From Paenibacillus naphthalenovorans (GTDB lineage Bacteria > Bacillota > Bacilli > Paenibacillales > NBRC-103111), in assembly GCF_900099895.1 (NCBI RefSeq), contig NZ_FNDY01000002.1, positions 186,001-250,000 on the forward strand: a stretch of DNA of 64,000 nucleotides, in the 5' to 3' direction. Below, one piece after another: positions 43,152 to 51,674 of this stretch (position 1 is its first letter; every line of letters starts with the position of its first letter). The notes beneath the pieces were generated by a model. That model saw nothing but the letters and a program-made list of their open reading frames with translations, searched no databases and was not told where the DNA came from. The translations under genes were made by a program, and so were the position numbers.

Positions 43152-43829
43152 TTACACGCTTCTTTTTACTCTTGCCACCAGCTCTTCAAGAATCGTCTTG
43201 AGTTCTTCCGGGTTGGCGCTCGGACTGAACTCTTTTTTGTCAATGACCAGCGGAGCGCCTACTACAACCAACGGGGCACCATGTTTCGGCATGTCCGCCG
43301 CCTGATCGATGGACAGCCCGCCAACGGCCTGAACCGGAATGTTAACCGCTTTCACAATATCATGCAGATGATCGTATGGCGTCCTGGCAGGGTCTACCGC
43401 TCTCTCATCGTAGCCGGTATGGACGATAATATAATCCACTCCGTTAGCCTCCAGCATTTTGGCGCAGGCTACCGGGTCGGGAGACGCCATAATATCGCCC
43501 ATGACCTGGATGTTGAAATCTCTGGCGGCTTTCACTACCGCACGGATCGTAGCGGGATGGGCTACCCCCATAACGACAACGTGCGTCGCCCCCGCTCTGG
43601 CCATCATTTCCGCTTCCAAATAACCGCCGTCCATCGTTTTTAAATCCGCCACGATCGGATGATCCGGAAAGGCCTCCCGCAGCCTTTTTACGGCATGCAG
43701 CCCTTCACCCAGGAGCAGGGGCGTGCCGGCTTCGATCCAATCCACCCCGGCTTCCACAGCCACCTTCGCCATCTCGAGAGCGGCTTCAATATGAGGTAAA
43801 TCCAAAGAGATTTGTAAAATCGGCTTCAT
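43152..43829 (-). CDS. Hexulose-6-phosphate synthase / KGPDC-like OMPDC-superfamily enzyme
   Basis: A 225-residue (beta/alpha)8 protein of the orotidine-5'-phosphate decarboxylase superfamily; GGAGG upstream of ATG 43829. The superfamily signature DxKxxD is DLKTMD (Asp62, Lys64, Asp67), the substrate Glu is in WIEAGTPL, and the HPS-like VHTGYDERA near 144 is present. Hexulose-phosphate synthase fixes formaldehyde onto ribulose-5-phosphate; KGPDC decarboxylates 3-keto-gulonate-6-phosphate. Here it is surrounded by three SDRs, an isomerase and a sugar transporter, and no hexulose-phosphate isomerase (PHI) is visible, so a sugar-acid decarboxylase role is at least as likely as formaldehyde fixation. 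Confidence 0.8.
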   Translation of the reverse strand: MKPILQISLDLPHIEAALEMAKVAVEAGVDWIEAGTPLLLGEGLHAVKRLREAFPDHPIVADLKTMDGGYLEAEMMARAGATHVVVMGVAHPATIRAVVKAARDFNIQVMGDIMASPDPVACAKMLEANGVDYIIVHTGYDERAVDPARTPYDHLHDIVKAVNIPVQAVGGLSIDQAADMPKHGAPLVVVGAPLVIDKKEFSPSANPEELKTILEELVARVKRSV

Positions 43830-44050
43830 AAATGACAAGACCTCCTCTGATTGGTGCTTCGAGCGTTGCGGACTGGCCAAAATAGGCGATTAGGCGTGAA
43901 CCCATACACTGGATACAATGTGGAGATCGCTTCAGCAGACGCCGGCCCCTTATCTCGAATCCGAATGTCTTTATAGCGGCTGGATGCTCATGGTATGTAA
44001 CCGCTATCATTTTGTACAATACATTATATGTATAGTTACATAAGTAATAC

Positions 44051-44071
44051 TTATCGTAATAACTTCGATAA
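44051..44071. promoter_or_regulatory. Inverted repeat upstream of the HPS-like gene
   Basis: TTATCG (44051-44056) and CGATAA (44066-44071) with nine bases between, in a 250-base A+T-rich gap (43830-44079) that holds no gene and may carry a promoter for the transport genes. Confidence 0.35.
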
Positions 44072-44079
44072 TTAATACC

Positions 44080-44880
44080 TCACAAACCTTCATCCGCCGC
44101 TTTTTCATAAGCGGCGCGAGGTACCTGGGTCGCCAACTTTCCGCCGCTCACGTCGATCATCGTCCCGGTGATGTAAGAGGCATAATCGGAGGCCAAGAAG
44201 CAGATCAGGCAGGCCACATCCTTCTTCTCCCCCCATTTGCGCAGTGTCAATGTATCCAGCAACCGCTCCTGCTTCTCCTTGGGCAGCTCGGTAAAATGGT
44301 TCAGCGTTGTCGGGATCATACCCGGGGCGTACGCATTCACCGTAATATCCCACGGCCCCAATTCACCGGCAAGGACGCGAGTAAACTGCCCGACTCCTGC
44401 CTTGGCCGATGCATAGGCCGCACTTCCGATACTCGGGATCATCGCCGCAAACGAAGCCGCGTTAAGGATTCGCCCGTATTTCTGTTTTTTCATGACCGGA
44501 ATGACCGCCTTGCACATCTGAAAGGTGCCCTTCATATTGATATCGTGGCACAAATCCCATGCCTCTTCCGATATCTCATCCACCCAGCCGTCACCCGTGA
44601 TGCCGGCATTGTTAACGAGAATGTCGATGCGACCGTATGCGGCCGTTACTTCCTGCACAATTTCCTGGATGCGGTGATAGTCTCGCACGTCACAAACATA
44701 CTGGCGTCCCGTACAGTTACTTGCGGCCAGTTCCTTGGCCAAGTCATCCAATTCGGACGGATTCACATCCAATGCGACGGTCGTTACGCCTTCCGCGGCT
44801 AAAGTCACAAGAATTTCGCGGCCTATCCCCCGGCCCGCCCCCGTTACGATGGCTACTTTTCCACGCAAATCGATAAGCAC
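44080..44880 (-). CDS. SDR oxidoreductase (sugar operon, second SDR)
   Basis: A 266-residue short-chain dehydrogenase from a GTG with GGGAG upstream. NAD site TGAGRGIGREIL, NNAG(IT) motif, and catalytic Ser/Tyr/Lys (AASFAAMIPS, YASAK) are visible; the C-terminal GTMIDVSGGKLATQ is slightly altered from DGG. It probably oxidises or reduces a sugar or polyol intermediate. It lies between the HPS-like gene and a further SDR in the LacI-regulated operon. Confidence 0.87.
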   Translation of the reverse strand: MLIDLRGKVAIVTGAGRGIGREILVTLAAEGVTTVALDVNPSELDDLAKELAASNCTGRQYVCDVRDYHRIQEIVQEVTAAYGRIDILVNNAGITGDGWVDEISEEAWDLCHDINMKGTFQMCKAVIPVMKKQKYGRILNAASFAAMIPSIGSAAYASAKAGVGQFTRVLAGELGPWDITVNAYAPGMIPTTLNHFTELPKEKQERLLDTLTLRKWGEKKDVACLICFLASDYASYITGTMIDVSGGKLATQVPRAAYEKAADEGL

Positions 44881-44998
44881 ACGTCATCTCTCCCTTGATT
44901 ATGGAGTTAAGCGAAAAAGCTTTTGAGATTCCCTTAACAGTTACACCTCACACGTCCCCCAAAGAAAAATAGTACCGCTTTCAAATACAAATACACCT

Positions 44999-45784
44999 CT
45001 AATGGCAGACTATGGTTTCTCCGGTAAGGTAGTCGGATTGGGAGCTGGCCAAAAATAAGACGATTTTAGCCATATCATCGGGTTGGGCAACCTGCTGCAG
45101 GCGGGACCCCTCCGTTTTGATCTGGTCACCCGCGACGCGGGTAGCCCTAAATCTGCCCGTGTACGTCGCCGCAGGGGCAATACAATTGACATTCACATCG
45201 TAGGGGCGAAGCTGCTCGCCTAAACAGAGCGTGTAATGGGAAATGCCTGCTTTTGCGGCCGCATAAATCACACCGACCGTTGTTGCCACGTGACCTGCAG
45301 CTGAACCGACGTTCACAATTTTACCGGAACGGCGTTCCCTCATATGGGCTCCGACATATTTACACATGCACATCACATTCAACAGATTGAGATTAAGCAC
45401 AGCCTGAATATCTTCTACCTTAATATCGATTGCATTGTTAGGATCGGGACGGGGAGTGCTGGCACCGATATCCCCTCCTGCGTTATTAACAAGAATATCG
45501 ATATGCCCAAATTGATTGATCGCCTGCTCGACAAACGTCTCTATTTGCACAGGATTCGTCAAATCGGCAGCCAGAAAGGCCGAACGCCGGCCCAATGCAC
45601 GGATCTCGTCTGCCACCGCTTCTCCCGAAACGGCCTCGCCGAATTGAGCGGCCGCTGTCGGACTCACATCATGAATAATGACGTCCGCGCCGGCCCGAGC
45701 CAAATACAAGGCATAATAACGGCCCAGCCCCCGGCTGGATCCGGTTACCAATGCTATCTTTCCCGTCAGGTTCATGTCAGTCAT
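44999..45784 (-). CDS. SDR oxidoreductase with shortened C-terminus (sugar operon, third SDR)
   Basis: A 261-residue SDR: TGSSRGLGRYYALYLA, NNAGGDIGAS, and the active site GSAAGHVATT with YAAAK. The usual C-terminal D/HGG is missing; the protein ends LTGETIVCH, a few residues early, although there is no sign of a frameshift. The insertion GGDIGASTPRPDPNNAIDIKV after the NNAG motif is also unusual. It follows the isomerase gene at the head of the operon. Confidence 0.85.
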   Translation of the reverse strand: MTDMNLTGKIALVTGSSRGLGRYYALYLARAGADVIIHDVSPTAAAQFGEAVSGEAVADEIRALGRRSAFLAADLTNPVQIETFVEQAINQFGHIDILVNNAGGDIGASTPRPDPNNAIDIKVEDIQAVLNLNLLNVMCMCKYVGAHMRERRSGKIVNVGSAAGHVATTVGVIYAAAKAGISHYTLCLGEQLRPYDVNVNCIAPAATYTGRFRATRVAGDQIKTEGSRLQQVAQPDDMAKIVLFLASSQSDYLTGETIVCH

Positions 45785-45824
45785 CGCTGCACCTCTTTGT
45801 TTTATATTTGCGGGGCATCCCGCA

Positions 45825-46727
45825 TTAAGAAAAATATTGGGTTACTTTGCCTTTCAAAAATTGAACCGACTCCCGCAAATCGCCAAGACCGTTCACTCCA
45901 TCTTCTATCGAGATCCAGCTGCGGAAGCGGATGGAGTGAAGCTGCTCAAAAATTCGATCGTAATCGTTAATGCCTTTACCGATCACGCCATGGGCCAGCG
46001 CTTGCGAATATCCTTGCAATGAATATTCTTTTAAATCGTCCAGCGTGTATCCTTCTTTCAAGTATCGATCGCTCGCATGCATGGTGATCAGGCGGTGCTT
46101 GACCTGGGCGAGCAGTTTCAGCGGGTCCTCTCCGGCAAAAATGGCATTGGACGGATCAAAGTTGACCCCAAACCATGGTGATGCGATCTGTTCGACGATT
46201 TCCAAATAAATATCGGATGGCTGGGCAAACTCGGGATGAATCCAAAACCCGTCTTTGTAGTGATTTTCCATCACCAAATGAACATTTTGGCGTTCGGCAT
46301 ACGGCAGCAGCTCTTGTATGGATTCGACAGTCCAGCGAATGCCGTCTTCCCTGGATACCTCCGGGCGCTTTTGACCGGACAATACCCGGCAGCTGCGGAA
46401 CCGGTCAGGTCCCAGGAATGCCATGATATCGATGATTTGTCTCATTTTCTCGATTTCTTGCTTGCGAAAGGATGGGTCAGGGTGGGTAAAATCCGGGGAG
46501 GAGCACATCATGGGAATTTCCAAACCTTGTTCTTGTGCTGATTCTTTCACTTGGGTCAAATACTCCGCATCCTGCTGTTTCAGGAAAAGCGGGTACAATT
46601 CCAATCCGTCAGCGCCTAAGGTCCCTGCCATTTCGATCCACTCAAACAACGTCATTCTGCCATCGGACAATTCGTCCATATAGCCCTTGGGAAAAACCGA
46701 GATTTTAGGCCCGTCTTGTAGACTCAT
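45825..46727 (-). CDS. Sugar-phosphate isomerase/epimerase (TIM barrel)
   Basis: A 300-residue xylose-isomerase-like TIM-barrel protein from ATG 46727 (GGAG upstream). Metal-ligand motifs are seen in VMENHYKDGFW, GVNFDPSNAIFAGEDP, LITMHASDRY and ISIEDGVNG. Such enzymes isomerise or epimerise ketoses or sugar acids. It is the first structural gene after the LacI regulator and its leader carries a perfect LacI operator (46756-46769), so its transcription is controlled directly. Confidence 0.88.
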   Translation of the reverse strand: MSLQDGPKISVFPKGYMDELSDGRMTLFEWIEMAGTLGADGLELYPLFLKQQDAEYLTQVKESAQEQGLEIPMMCSSPDFTHPDPSFRKQEIEKMRQIIDIMAFLGPDRFRSCRVLSGQKRPEVSREDGIRWTVESIQELLPYAERQNVHLVMENHYKDGFWIHPEFAQPSDIYLEIVEQIASPWFGVNFDPSNAIFAGEDPLKLLAQVKHRLITMHASDRYLKEGYTLDDLKEYSLQGYSQALAHGVIGKGINDYDRIFEQLHSIRFRSWISIEDGVNGLGDLRESVQFLKGKVTQYFS

Positions 46728-46755
46728 CCAGGTTGCTCCTTTTCTGTGGTTTTGA

Positions 46756-46769
46756 ATGAAACGTTTCAT
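46756..46769. promoter_or_regulatory. LacI operator, copy 1 (sugar operon)
   Basis: ATGAAACGTTTCAT, a perfect 14-base palindrome 29 bases before the isomerase start codon, identical to the one upstream of the LacI gene. Confidence 0.85.
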
Positions 46770-46833
46770 GTTTAATGTGAAAATAGTCCGGTCTCTCCCC
46801 TGCTTTACGTAATATAAGCGTTATCTATCCACT

Positions 46834-47844
46834 TCAAGAGACAGCACCTGACGATTCCCTGACGAACAACTCGGGCTTAATGAATACATGGGATACCTCG
46901 TTTTGATCCCGGTCGTTCAAACGCCTGAGAATGATCTCGGCCGCTTTGCGCCCGATCGTTAAAGGTGACTGGCTGACATAGGTCACGGAGGGGATGATCA
47001 GATTCCATTGATATTCCAATTGACCGAACGTAACGAGAGTAAGGTCTTCGGGAATCCGAATTCCTTTTTCGCGGCAAGCCATGACGATGCCGGCCGTCAT
47101 GTTGTTATTAACCGATAAAATCGCCGTTGGCGGCTCATCCTGCGAGAAAAAATAGGCGACTGCCTCATATCCCCCGTTATATTGAAAGTTTCCATAGAAT
47201 TGATTTTCTTCTGAAAGCGGAATCCCATAAGCGGAAAATGCACTGATTATACCATCGTGACGGATTTTTCCATGCACCGTATGGATATCACCGTGCACGA
47301 CCCCAATTCTCCAATGCCCCAGTTCAACCAAATGCCGGGTCAATAATTCCATGCCTAGCATATTATTATCGGCCACGATATCAGCCGGCACTGACAACAC
47401 GGGACGATCGACAAGAACGATCGGAATTTGGCGTTCTATGAGTGTACGTATTTCATCATTGACTTTTCCCGTCGTGCAGACGATAATGCCATCCACTCTT
47501 TTTTCATACAGCATTTTTAATTTTTTTCGTTCAATCTCAGGATTTTCCTTGGTCGAGCTGATCAGCAATTGGTAATCATGTTCATTCATCACATCTTCGA
47601 TGGCCTTGGCCAATGTCATTTGAAACGGATTGGTGATATCGCCCAAAAGAACGGCCAATGTATTGGTAGTGGATGATTTCAAGCTTCTGGCAACGGCATT
47701 CGGGTGGTAATTCAGCTCATGCACTGCCTTCCAAACCTTTTCCTGGAGCTCGGGTTTCACTTTGCCTTCTCTGTTAATCACTTTGGAAGCGGTTCCAACA
47801 GAAACACCGGCTCGCTTCGAGACATCTTTAATGGTTGGTTTCAT
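46834..47844 (-). CDS. LacI-family repressor of the sugar operon
   Basis: A 336-residue LacI-family regulator: HTH TIKDVSKRAGVSVGTASKVINREG, hinge YHPNAVARSLKSS, then the ligand-binding domain (ADIVADNNMLGMELLTRHLVELG, PPTAILSVNNNMTAGI). GGAGG lies 14 bases before the ATG, a rather long spacing. A perfect operator lies 44 bases upstream (47888-47901), and another before the downstream operon, so it regulates itself and the sugar genes. It is distinct from the two LacI proteins at 6.5-8.8 kb. Confidence 0.95.
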   Translation of the reverse strand: MKPTIKDVSKRAGVSVGTASKVINREGKVKPELQEKVWKAVHELNYHPNAVARSLKSSTTNTLAVLLGDITNPFQMTLAKAIEDVMNEHDYQLLISSTKENPEIERKKLKMLYEKRVDGIIVCTTGKVNDEIRTLIERQIPIVLVDRPVLSVPADIVADNNMLGMELLTRHLVELGHWRIGVVHGDIHTVHGKIRHDGIISAFSAYGIPLSEENQFYGNFQYNGGYEAVAYFFSQDEPPTAILSVNNNMTAGIVMACREKGIRIPEDLTLVTFGQLEYQWNLIIPSVTYVSQSPLTIGRKAAEIILRRLNDRDQNEVSHVFIKPELFVRESSGAVS

Positions 47845-47887
47845 AATACTTTATACAACCTCCATGCTTCCCTCCTTGACAAGAGAA

Positions 47888-47901
47888 ATGAAACGTTTCA
47901 T
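47888..47901. promoter_or_regulatory. LacI operator, copy 2 (autoregulation)
   Basis: ATGAAACGTTTCAT, identical to the operator at 46756, placed 44 bases before the LacI gene start codon. Confidence 0.85.
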
Positions 47902-47958
47902 AACCAATATATTCCTGATTTCATTTGGTGTCAAGTGTATTTTATGTAAAATTATGTA

Positions 47959-47990
47959 TAAAAACCATTCCAGCGTACGGGCCGGAATGG
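47959..47990 (-). terminator. Terminator after sortase B
   Basis: CCATTCC (47965-47971) pairs with GGAATGG (47984-47990); a run of five T follows on the minus strand. Confidence 0.8.
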
Positions 47991-48055
47991 TGCATCTTAT
48001 TAAACATATTTATTAGGGGGTAAACTGACGAGAAAGATCGTGGGGATGGTGCGGA

Positions 48056-48889
48056 TTACTCGTCTTGGCGGTAAATCGGGGCTTCATCATCGTCTTTTTC
48101 AACGAGCTTCGCATGCACTACTAATCTCCCATCGACCTGATCAAGCGTATAATCGCACGTGGACAAGGTGACGATTCGGTCTTCAGCCGTCAAAGCCGTA
48201 TCCGACTTGTACAGCGATTTTTCTTGAATGGTTTGCAGGAACGATCTGTATTCATCTTCGCTATCGAACTCCGTTTGAATATAGTTAAAGTCCGTCGTCG
48301 TATAGTAGACCGAAAAAATTTCAGCCCGATAGCTTTGATATAAGGTATCGAAAGTGAAGGTCCGATGACGATTGTAAAAATCTTTGTTAAGAAACTTCTT
48401 CAGGTCGCCAAACATGGAACCGTCTTTCATCCGATGCCCGTAAATAACGGTATTCGGATCGGGTGCAATGATCGCGTTGCGAAAGTCCATAAAAATACTT
48501 CCTGACCTCGCGTTCTCCCGCTTGTAATTCCGGTTTAAGTAATAGTCATTATTCATCGTTTGCAGGATCGGGTAAGAGATACGGGTGTCATCGATTTTAA
48601 TCCATCCGACCACATCCCGGTTCACTTGAAGCAAGTCGATAAACGGCGAACGCACATCGGGCACGGCTTCGGCTTGAGCAGCGTTAAAGCTAACGCCGGA
48701 AACCGTGTCCCCAGTCCGGCTAAGGGCAGCCTGAGGGTTATCCTCATCTGCGGAGCCCTCATAAAGCGCACGGGCTTCGGCCAATGCTTGCGAATTTCTA
48801 TAATAATCGATGAAGATGCCGCTTAATTGGAACAGCGAGAAAAAAAACAACACAGTCATCAGGACGTTTACAAGCCTACTGGCTTTCAT
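48056..48889 (-). CDS. srtB: Class B sortase
   Basis: A 277-residue membrane transpeptidase. The N-terminal helix (LMTVLFFFSLFQLSGIFIDYY) anchors it facing out. Catalytic His152 (YGHRM), Cys245 (TLSTC) and Arg255 are all present. Sortase B joins NPQT(N/G)-type proteins to the peptidoglycan cross-bridge, and the NEAT protein encoded at 55786 has an NPQTGD sorting signal, making it the probable substrate. It is the last gene of the Fur-controlled haem operon, two bases after the ATPase gene. Confidence 0.93.
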   Translation of the reverse strand: MKASRLVNVLMTVLFFFSLFQLSGIFIDYYRNSQALAEARALYEGSADEDNPQAALSRTGDTVSGVSFNAAQAEAVPDVRSPFIDLLQVNRDVVGWIKIDDTRISYPILQTMNNDYYLNRNYKRENARSGSIFMDFRNAIIAPDPNTVIYGHRMKDGSMFGDLKKFLNKDFYNRHRTFTFDTLYQSYRAEIFSVYYTTTDFNYIQTEFDSEDEYRSFLQTIQEKSLYKSDTALTAEDRIVTLSTCDYTLDQVDGRLVVHAKLVEKDDDEAPIYRQDE

Positions 48890-48891
48890 TT

Positions 48892-49662
48892 TTAAATACC
48901 CACCGGAACCACGTATAATCCCGCAGCGTCGTCATGCTTCACGACCACTTGAACCCCATAGATCGAATGAATCGTCTTCTCCGTAATCACTTCATCCGGT
49001 TTGCCTTTCAGTTCGATGACCCCATTCTTCATCACCAGGACGTTGTCGCTATAACGGATCGCTTGATTAATGTCGTGCAGCACCATGACAATCGTCAATC
49101 CATAATTTACATTCAGGCTTTTAATCAACTCCAACAGTTCAAACTGGTAATAAATGTCCAGAAAAGTGGTCGGTTCGTCCAAAAACAAGATCGGCGTTTT
49201 TTGGGCCAAAGCCATGGCGATCCAAACCCGCTGCCGTTCCCCCCCGGACAGTTGATTTATCGTTGTATGGCGCTTGGTTTGAAGATTCGTGCAAGCTAAA
49301 GCCCAATCGATGGCTTCAGCATCCTCATCCCTCCGGGAAGCAAACATGCTTTTATGCGCCAATCGGCCAAAGCCGGTCAGCATTTCAACGGTCATATCGG
49401 CAGGCGCATCGTTATGCTGATGGACAACCGCCAATTTTTTGGCGAGTTCTTTCGGTGTGTAGCTGTAAATCGATTTGCCGTCCAATATCACTTGACCGCT
49501 ATGAGGAGCATAATGCTGCGACATGACCCCAAGAAGCGTCGACTTGCCGCAGCCGTTCGGACCAATAATGGTCGTGATTTTGCCAAGTTCGATTTCACCG
49601 TTTACTGATTTCAGATGATCCACTCTTCGATCATACGAAAAGCTTACTTGATTAATTTCCAT
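48892..49662 (-). CDS. Haem/iron-siderophore ABC transporter ATP-binding protein
   Basis: A 256-residue FecE/FhuC-type ATPase. Walker A GPNGCGKSTLL, signature LSGGERQRV and Walker B ILFLDEPTTFLD are intact. ATG 49662 gives a usual FecE-like start (MEINQVSFSYD), though GTG 49674 is an alternative; both overlap the permease stop. It powers import by the permease upstream. In the haem operon between permease and srtB. Confidence 0.92.
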   Translation of the reverse strand: MEINQVSFSYDRRVDHLKSVNGEIELGKITTIIGPNGCGKSTLLGVMSQHYAPHSGQVILDGKSIYSYTPKELAKKLAVVHQHNDAPADMTVEMLTGFGRLAHKSMFASRRDEDAEAIDWALACTNLQTKRHTTINQLSGGERQRVWIAMALAQKTPILFLDEPTTFLDIYYQFELLELIKSLNVNYGLTIVMVLHDINQAIRYSDNVLVMKNGVIELKGKPDEVITEKTIHSIYGVQVVVKHDDAAGLYVVPVGI

Positions 49663-50635
49663 AGACGCGGTCACTCTTTCTCAGCAGGAATATTAAAAAA
49701 GGGCCGCCGATCACGGTCATAATAATGGATGCCGGTATTTCCGCAGGTGCAAGCAGAGTGCGGCCGAGTGTATCAGCCGTCAAAATAAGCAGCGCTCCTG
49801 CAAGGGCGGAGAACGGAATGAGAACCCTATGGTCCGAGCCAACCAGCAGCCGGGCAATATGAGGCACCAGCAAGCCGACAAAAGCGATGAGTCCCCCGAT
49901 CGCGGTGGATACGGCGGCCAAAAGTACGGCGACCGCGGAAATGAGCAGCCTGGCCCGCGATACGTTTAAGCCCAGATTTTTTGCCGATTTGTCCTGAAGC
50001 GACAGCAGGTTGCACCACGAGCATAAGAACAAGGAAAGGAGCAGTCCGATCGAACCGTAAATGGCAATCGATTGGACGTCGCTCCATGTTTTCATCGTAA
50101 AAATGGAAGTCGTCGCCTGATTCACGGTTGTCACCGCATAGCTGCCTCTGTAATTGAACGATTGTCCTAAACCCGTAAACGTAGCGTTAATGGCAATCCC
50201 GACCAGAATGATCCGTATGGGACTAAGACCCGACTTCCAGGAGAGCGAATAGACCAGAAAACATGCCAAAGCGCCGCCGATAAAAGCGAACAGCGGCAGC
50301 CAGAAAAAAAAGGTCGGAAAAATCGTGACAAAGAGGACGGATATGAATCCGGCTCCCGAAGAGATGCCGATGACGCCGGCATCCGCCAGAGAGCTTCTCA
50401 TGACGGCTTGCAGCAGCACACCGGATACCGCCAACGATGCCCCGACAAACAGAGCTACGATAATCCTTGGCAAGCGCAAATCTTTAATGACTTCCACATT
50501 TTTATTCGTACCGGTAAACAGACCTTGAATCAGCTCCAAGCCGCCAACCTTTATACTTCCTGTAGTTACGGAAAAGACGGTCACGGCAAGGAGCAAAACG
50601 ACGATACCGGTAAAGCTTAAAACGATTTTATTCAT
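49652..50635 (-). CDS. FecCD-family haem/iron ABC transporter permease
   Basis: A 327-residue permease of the FecCD/BtuC family with about nine helices. LRLPRIIVALFVGASLAVSGVLLQAVMRSSLADAGVIGISSGAG and GLIAFVGLLVPHIARLLVGSDHR are conserved. The ATG at 50635 is preferred (AGGG eight bases upstream) over 50641. It forms the channel with IsdE upstream and the ATPase downstream, with overlapping reading frames. Confidence 0.92.
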   Translation of the reverse strand: MNKIVLSFTGIVVLLLAVTVFSVTTGSIKVGGLELIQGLFTGTNKNVEVIKDLRLPRIIVALFVGASLAVSGVLLQAVMRSSLADAGVIGISSGAGFISVLFVTIFPTFFFWLPLFAFIGGALACFLVYSLSWKSGLSPIRIILVGIAINATFTGLGQSFNYRGSYAVTTVNQATTSIFTMKTWSDVQSIAIYGSIGLLLSLFLCSWCNLLSLQDKSAKNLGLNVSRARLLISAVAVLLAAVSTAIGGLIAFVGLLVPHIARLLVGSDHRVLIPFSALAGALLILTADTLGRTLLAPAEIPASIIMTVIGGPFLIFLLRKSDRVYGN

Positions 50636-50661
50636 AACCATTGCCCTCTATCGTTTCGTAG

Positions 50662-51555
50662 TTAAGGATACAGCATCTTGACGAGTTCATTCAAAGCTTC
50701 AACCGCAGCAAGATTACCTGTTGTTCCAAACAACTCTTCTTTCAGGTCGTAAACTCTGTTGTTTTTCACAGCGTCAAAATGCTTCCAAATATCATTTTTC
50801 TTAAACTCTTGATCAAACATTTTGACGACCTCGTCCGGCATGCCATGCGCCGCCCTAAGAATGACGTCGGGATTAGCCTGCTGTAAATATTCGGTGTTGG
50901 AAGCCAAATATTCGACGGTTTCGCCCTGCACAATATTTATCCCACCGGCCAGCTTCACGAGATCTCCAATGTACGAATGTTCGGTAGCCACAAGATAACT
51001 CCCCGGCACGCCGAGCAATATAAGAACGCTAGGTCTTTTTTTGCCCTCCGTTTCTTTTCGGATTTGTTCCATTTTGTCGTTAAACCGATGAATGATCGCT
51101 TCCGCTTGCTTTTCCCGGCCGTATTTGTCGCCGAGCGACCGAATCGCGTCGTTCATCCTGCCGATGCTGGTCAGGTCCAGAAAGTTCGCCGGAACAGCCG
51201 CGTTTTCAAATACCGGTGCCAGATCGTACTCCAGTGTGGTCACGGAAAGCACTTCCGTCGGGTCGAGCGATTTCAAAATTTCCATATTCGGACTCATCGG
51301 ATTGCCAACCTTCGTAATTCCTTCGTATCGTTTGGGCAGCTGCTTATAGCTGGTCGGGATGCCTACCAAATCAAGTTCCAATGCATCCATGATTTCCGTG
51401 GCTGCTACTGTCGTCGCCACGATTCGATGCCCGGTATTCTCTTCCGCTGCAGCCGTATCGACCTTCGCATTCGAATTCGCGTCAGCTTCCGATGAGCAGC
51501 CTGTAATCACAGCTAACAGAAGAATAGTCATTATCGCGCTTATTACTTTGTTCAT
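50662..51555 (-). CDS. isdE: IsdE-type haem-binding lipoprotein
   Basis: A 297-residue substrate-binding lipoprotein of the IsdE/BtuF class from ATG 51555 (GGAGG upstream). The lipobox is VITGCSS; the mature protein has RIVATTVAATEIMDALELDLVGIPTS, LPKRYEGITKVGNPMSPNMEILKSLDPTEVL and KKNDIWKHFDAVKNNRVYDLKEELFGTTGN. It receives haem from cell-wall NEAT proteins and passes it to the permease. It follows the giant NEAT-SLH gene across an intergenic terminator-like hairpin. Confidence 0.9.
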   Translation of the reverse strand: MNKVISAIMTILLLAVITGCSSEADANSNAKVDTAAAEENTGHRIVATTVAATEIMDALELDLVGIPTSYKQLPKRYEGITKVGNPMSPNMEILKSLDPTEVLSVTTLEYDLAPVFENAAVPANFLDLTSIGRMNDAIRSLGDKYGREKQAEAIIHRFNDKMEQIRKETEGKKRPSVLILLGVPGSYLVATEHSYIGDLVKLAGGINIVQGETVEYLASNTEYLQQANPDVILRAAHGMPDEVVKMFDQEFKKNDIWKHFDAVKNNRVYDLKEELFGTTGNLAAVEALNELVKMLYP

Positions 51556-51603
51556 CTTGCTATTGCCTCCTTTCGTCGGATCGAAGCGGCCTGTCAGGTA
51601 TTC

Positions 51604-51637
51604 CAAAAATACGGAGGACGCCGGTCTCCCGGCCTCC
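51604..51637 (-). terminator. Terminator-like hairpin between the NEAT-SLH and isdE genes
   Basis: GGAGGACGCCGG (51613-51624) pairs with CCGGCCTCC (51629-51637); on the minus strand TATTTTTGG follows. It may set the ratio between the surface protein and the transporter messages. Confidence 0.6.
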
Positions 51638-51674
51638 CCCTGTATGCATCTACTATCGGTTATCCATTCGTTTC

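Noticed and set aside
43152-43829. Housekeeping orotidine-5'-phosphate decarboxylase (pyrF)
   Set aside because: The motif DLKTMD and flanks fit the HPS/KGPDC branch, and no pyrimidine genes are nearby.
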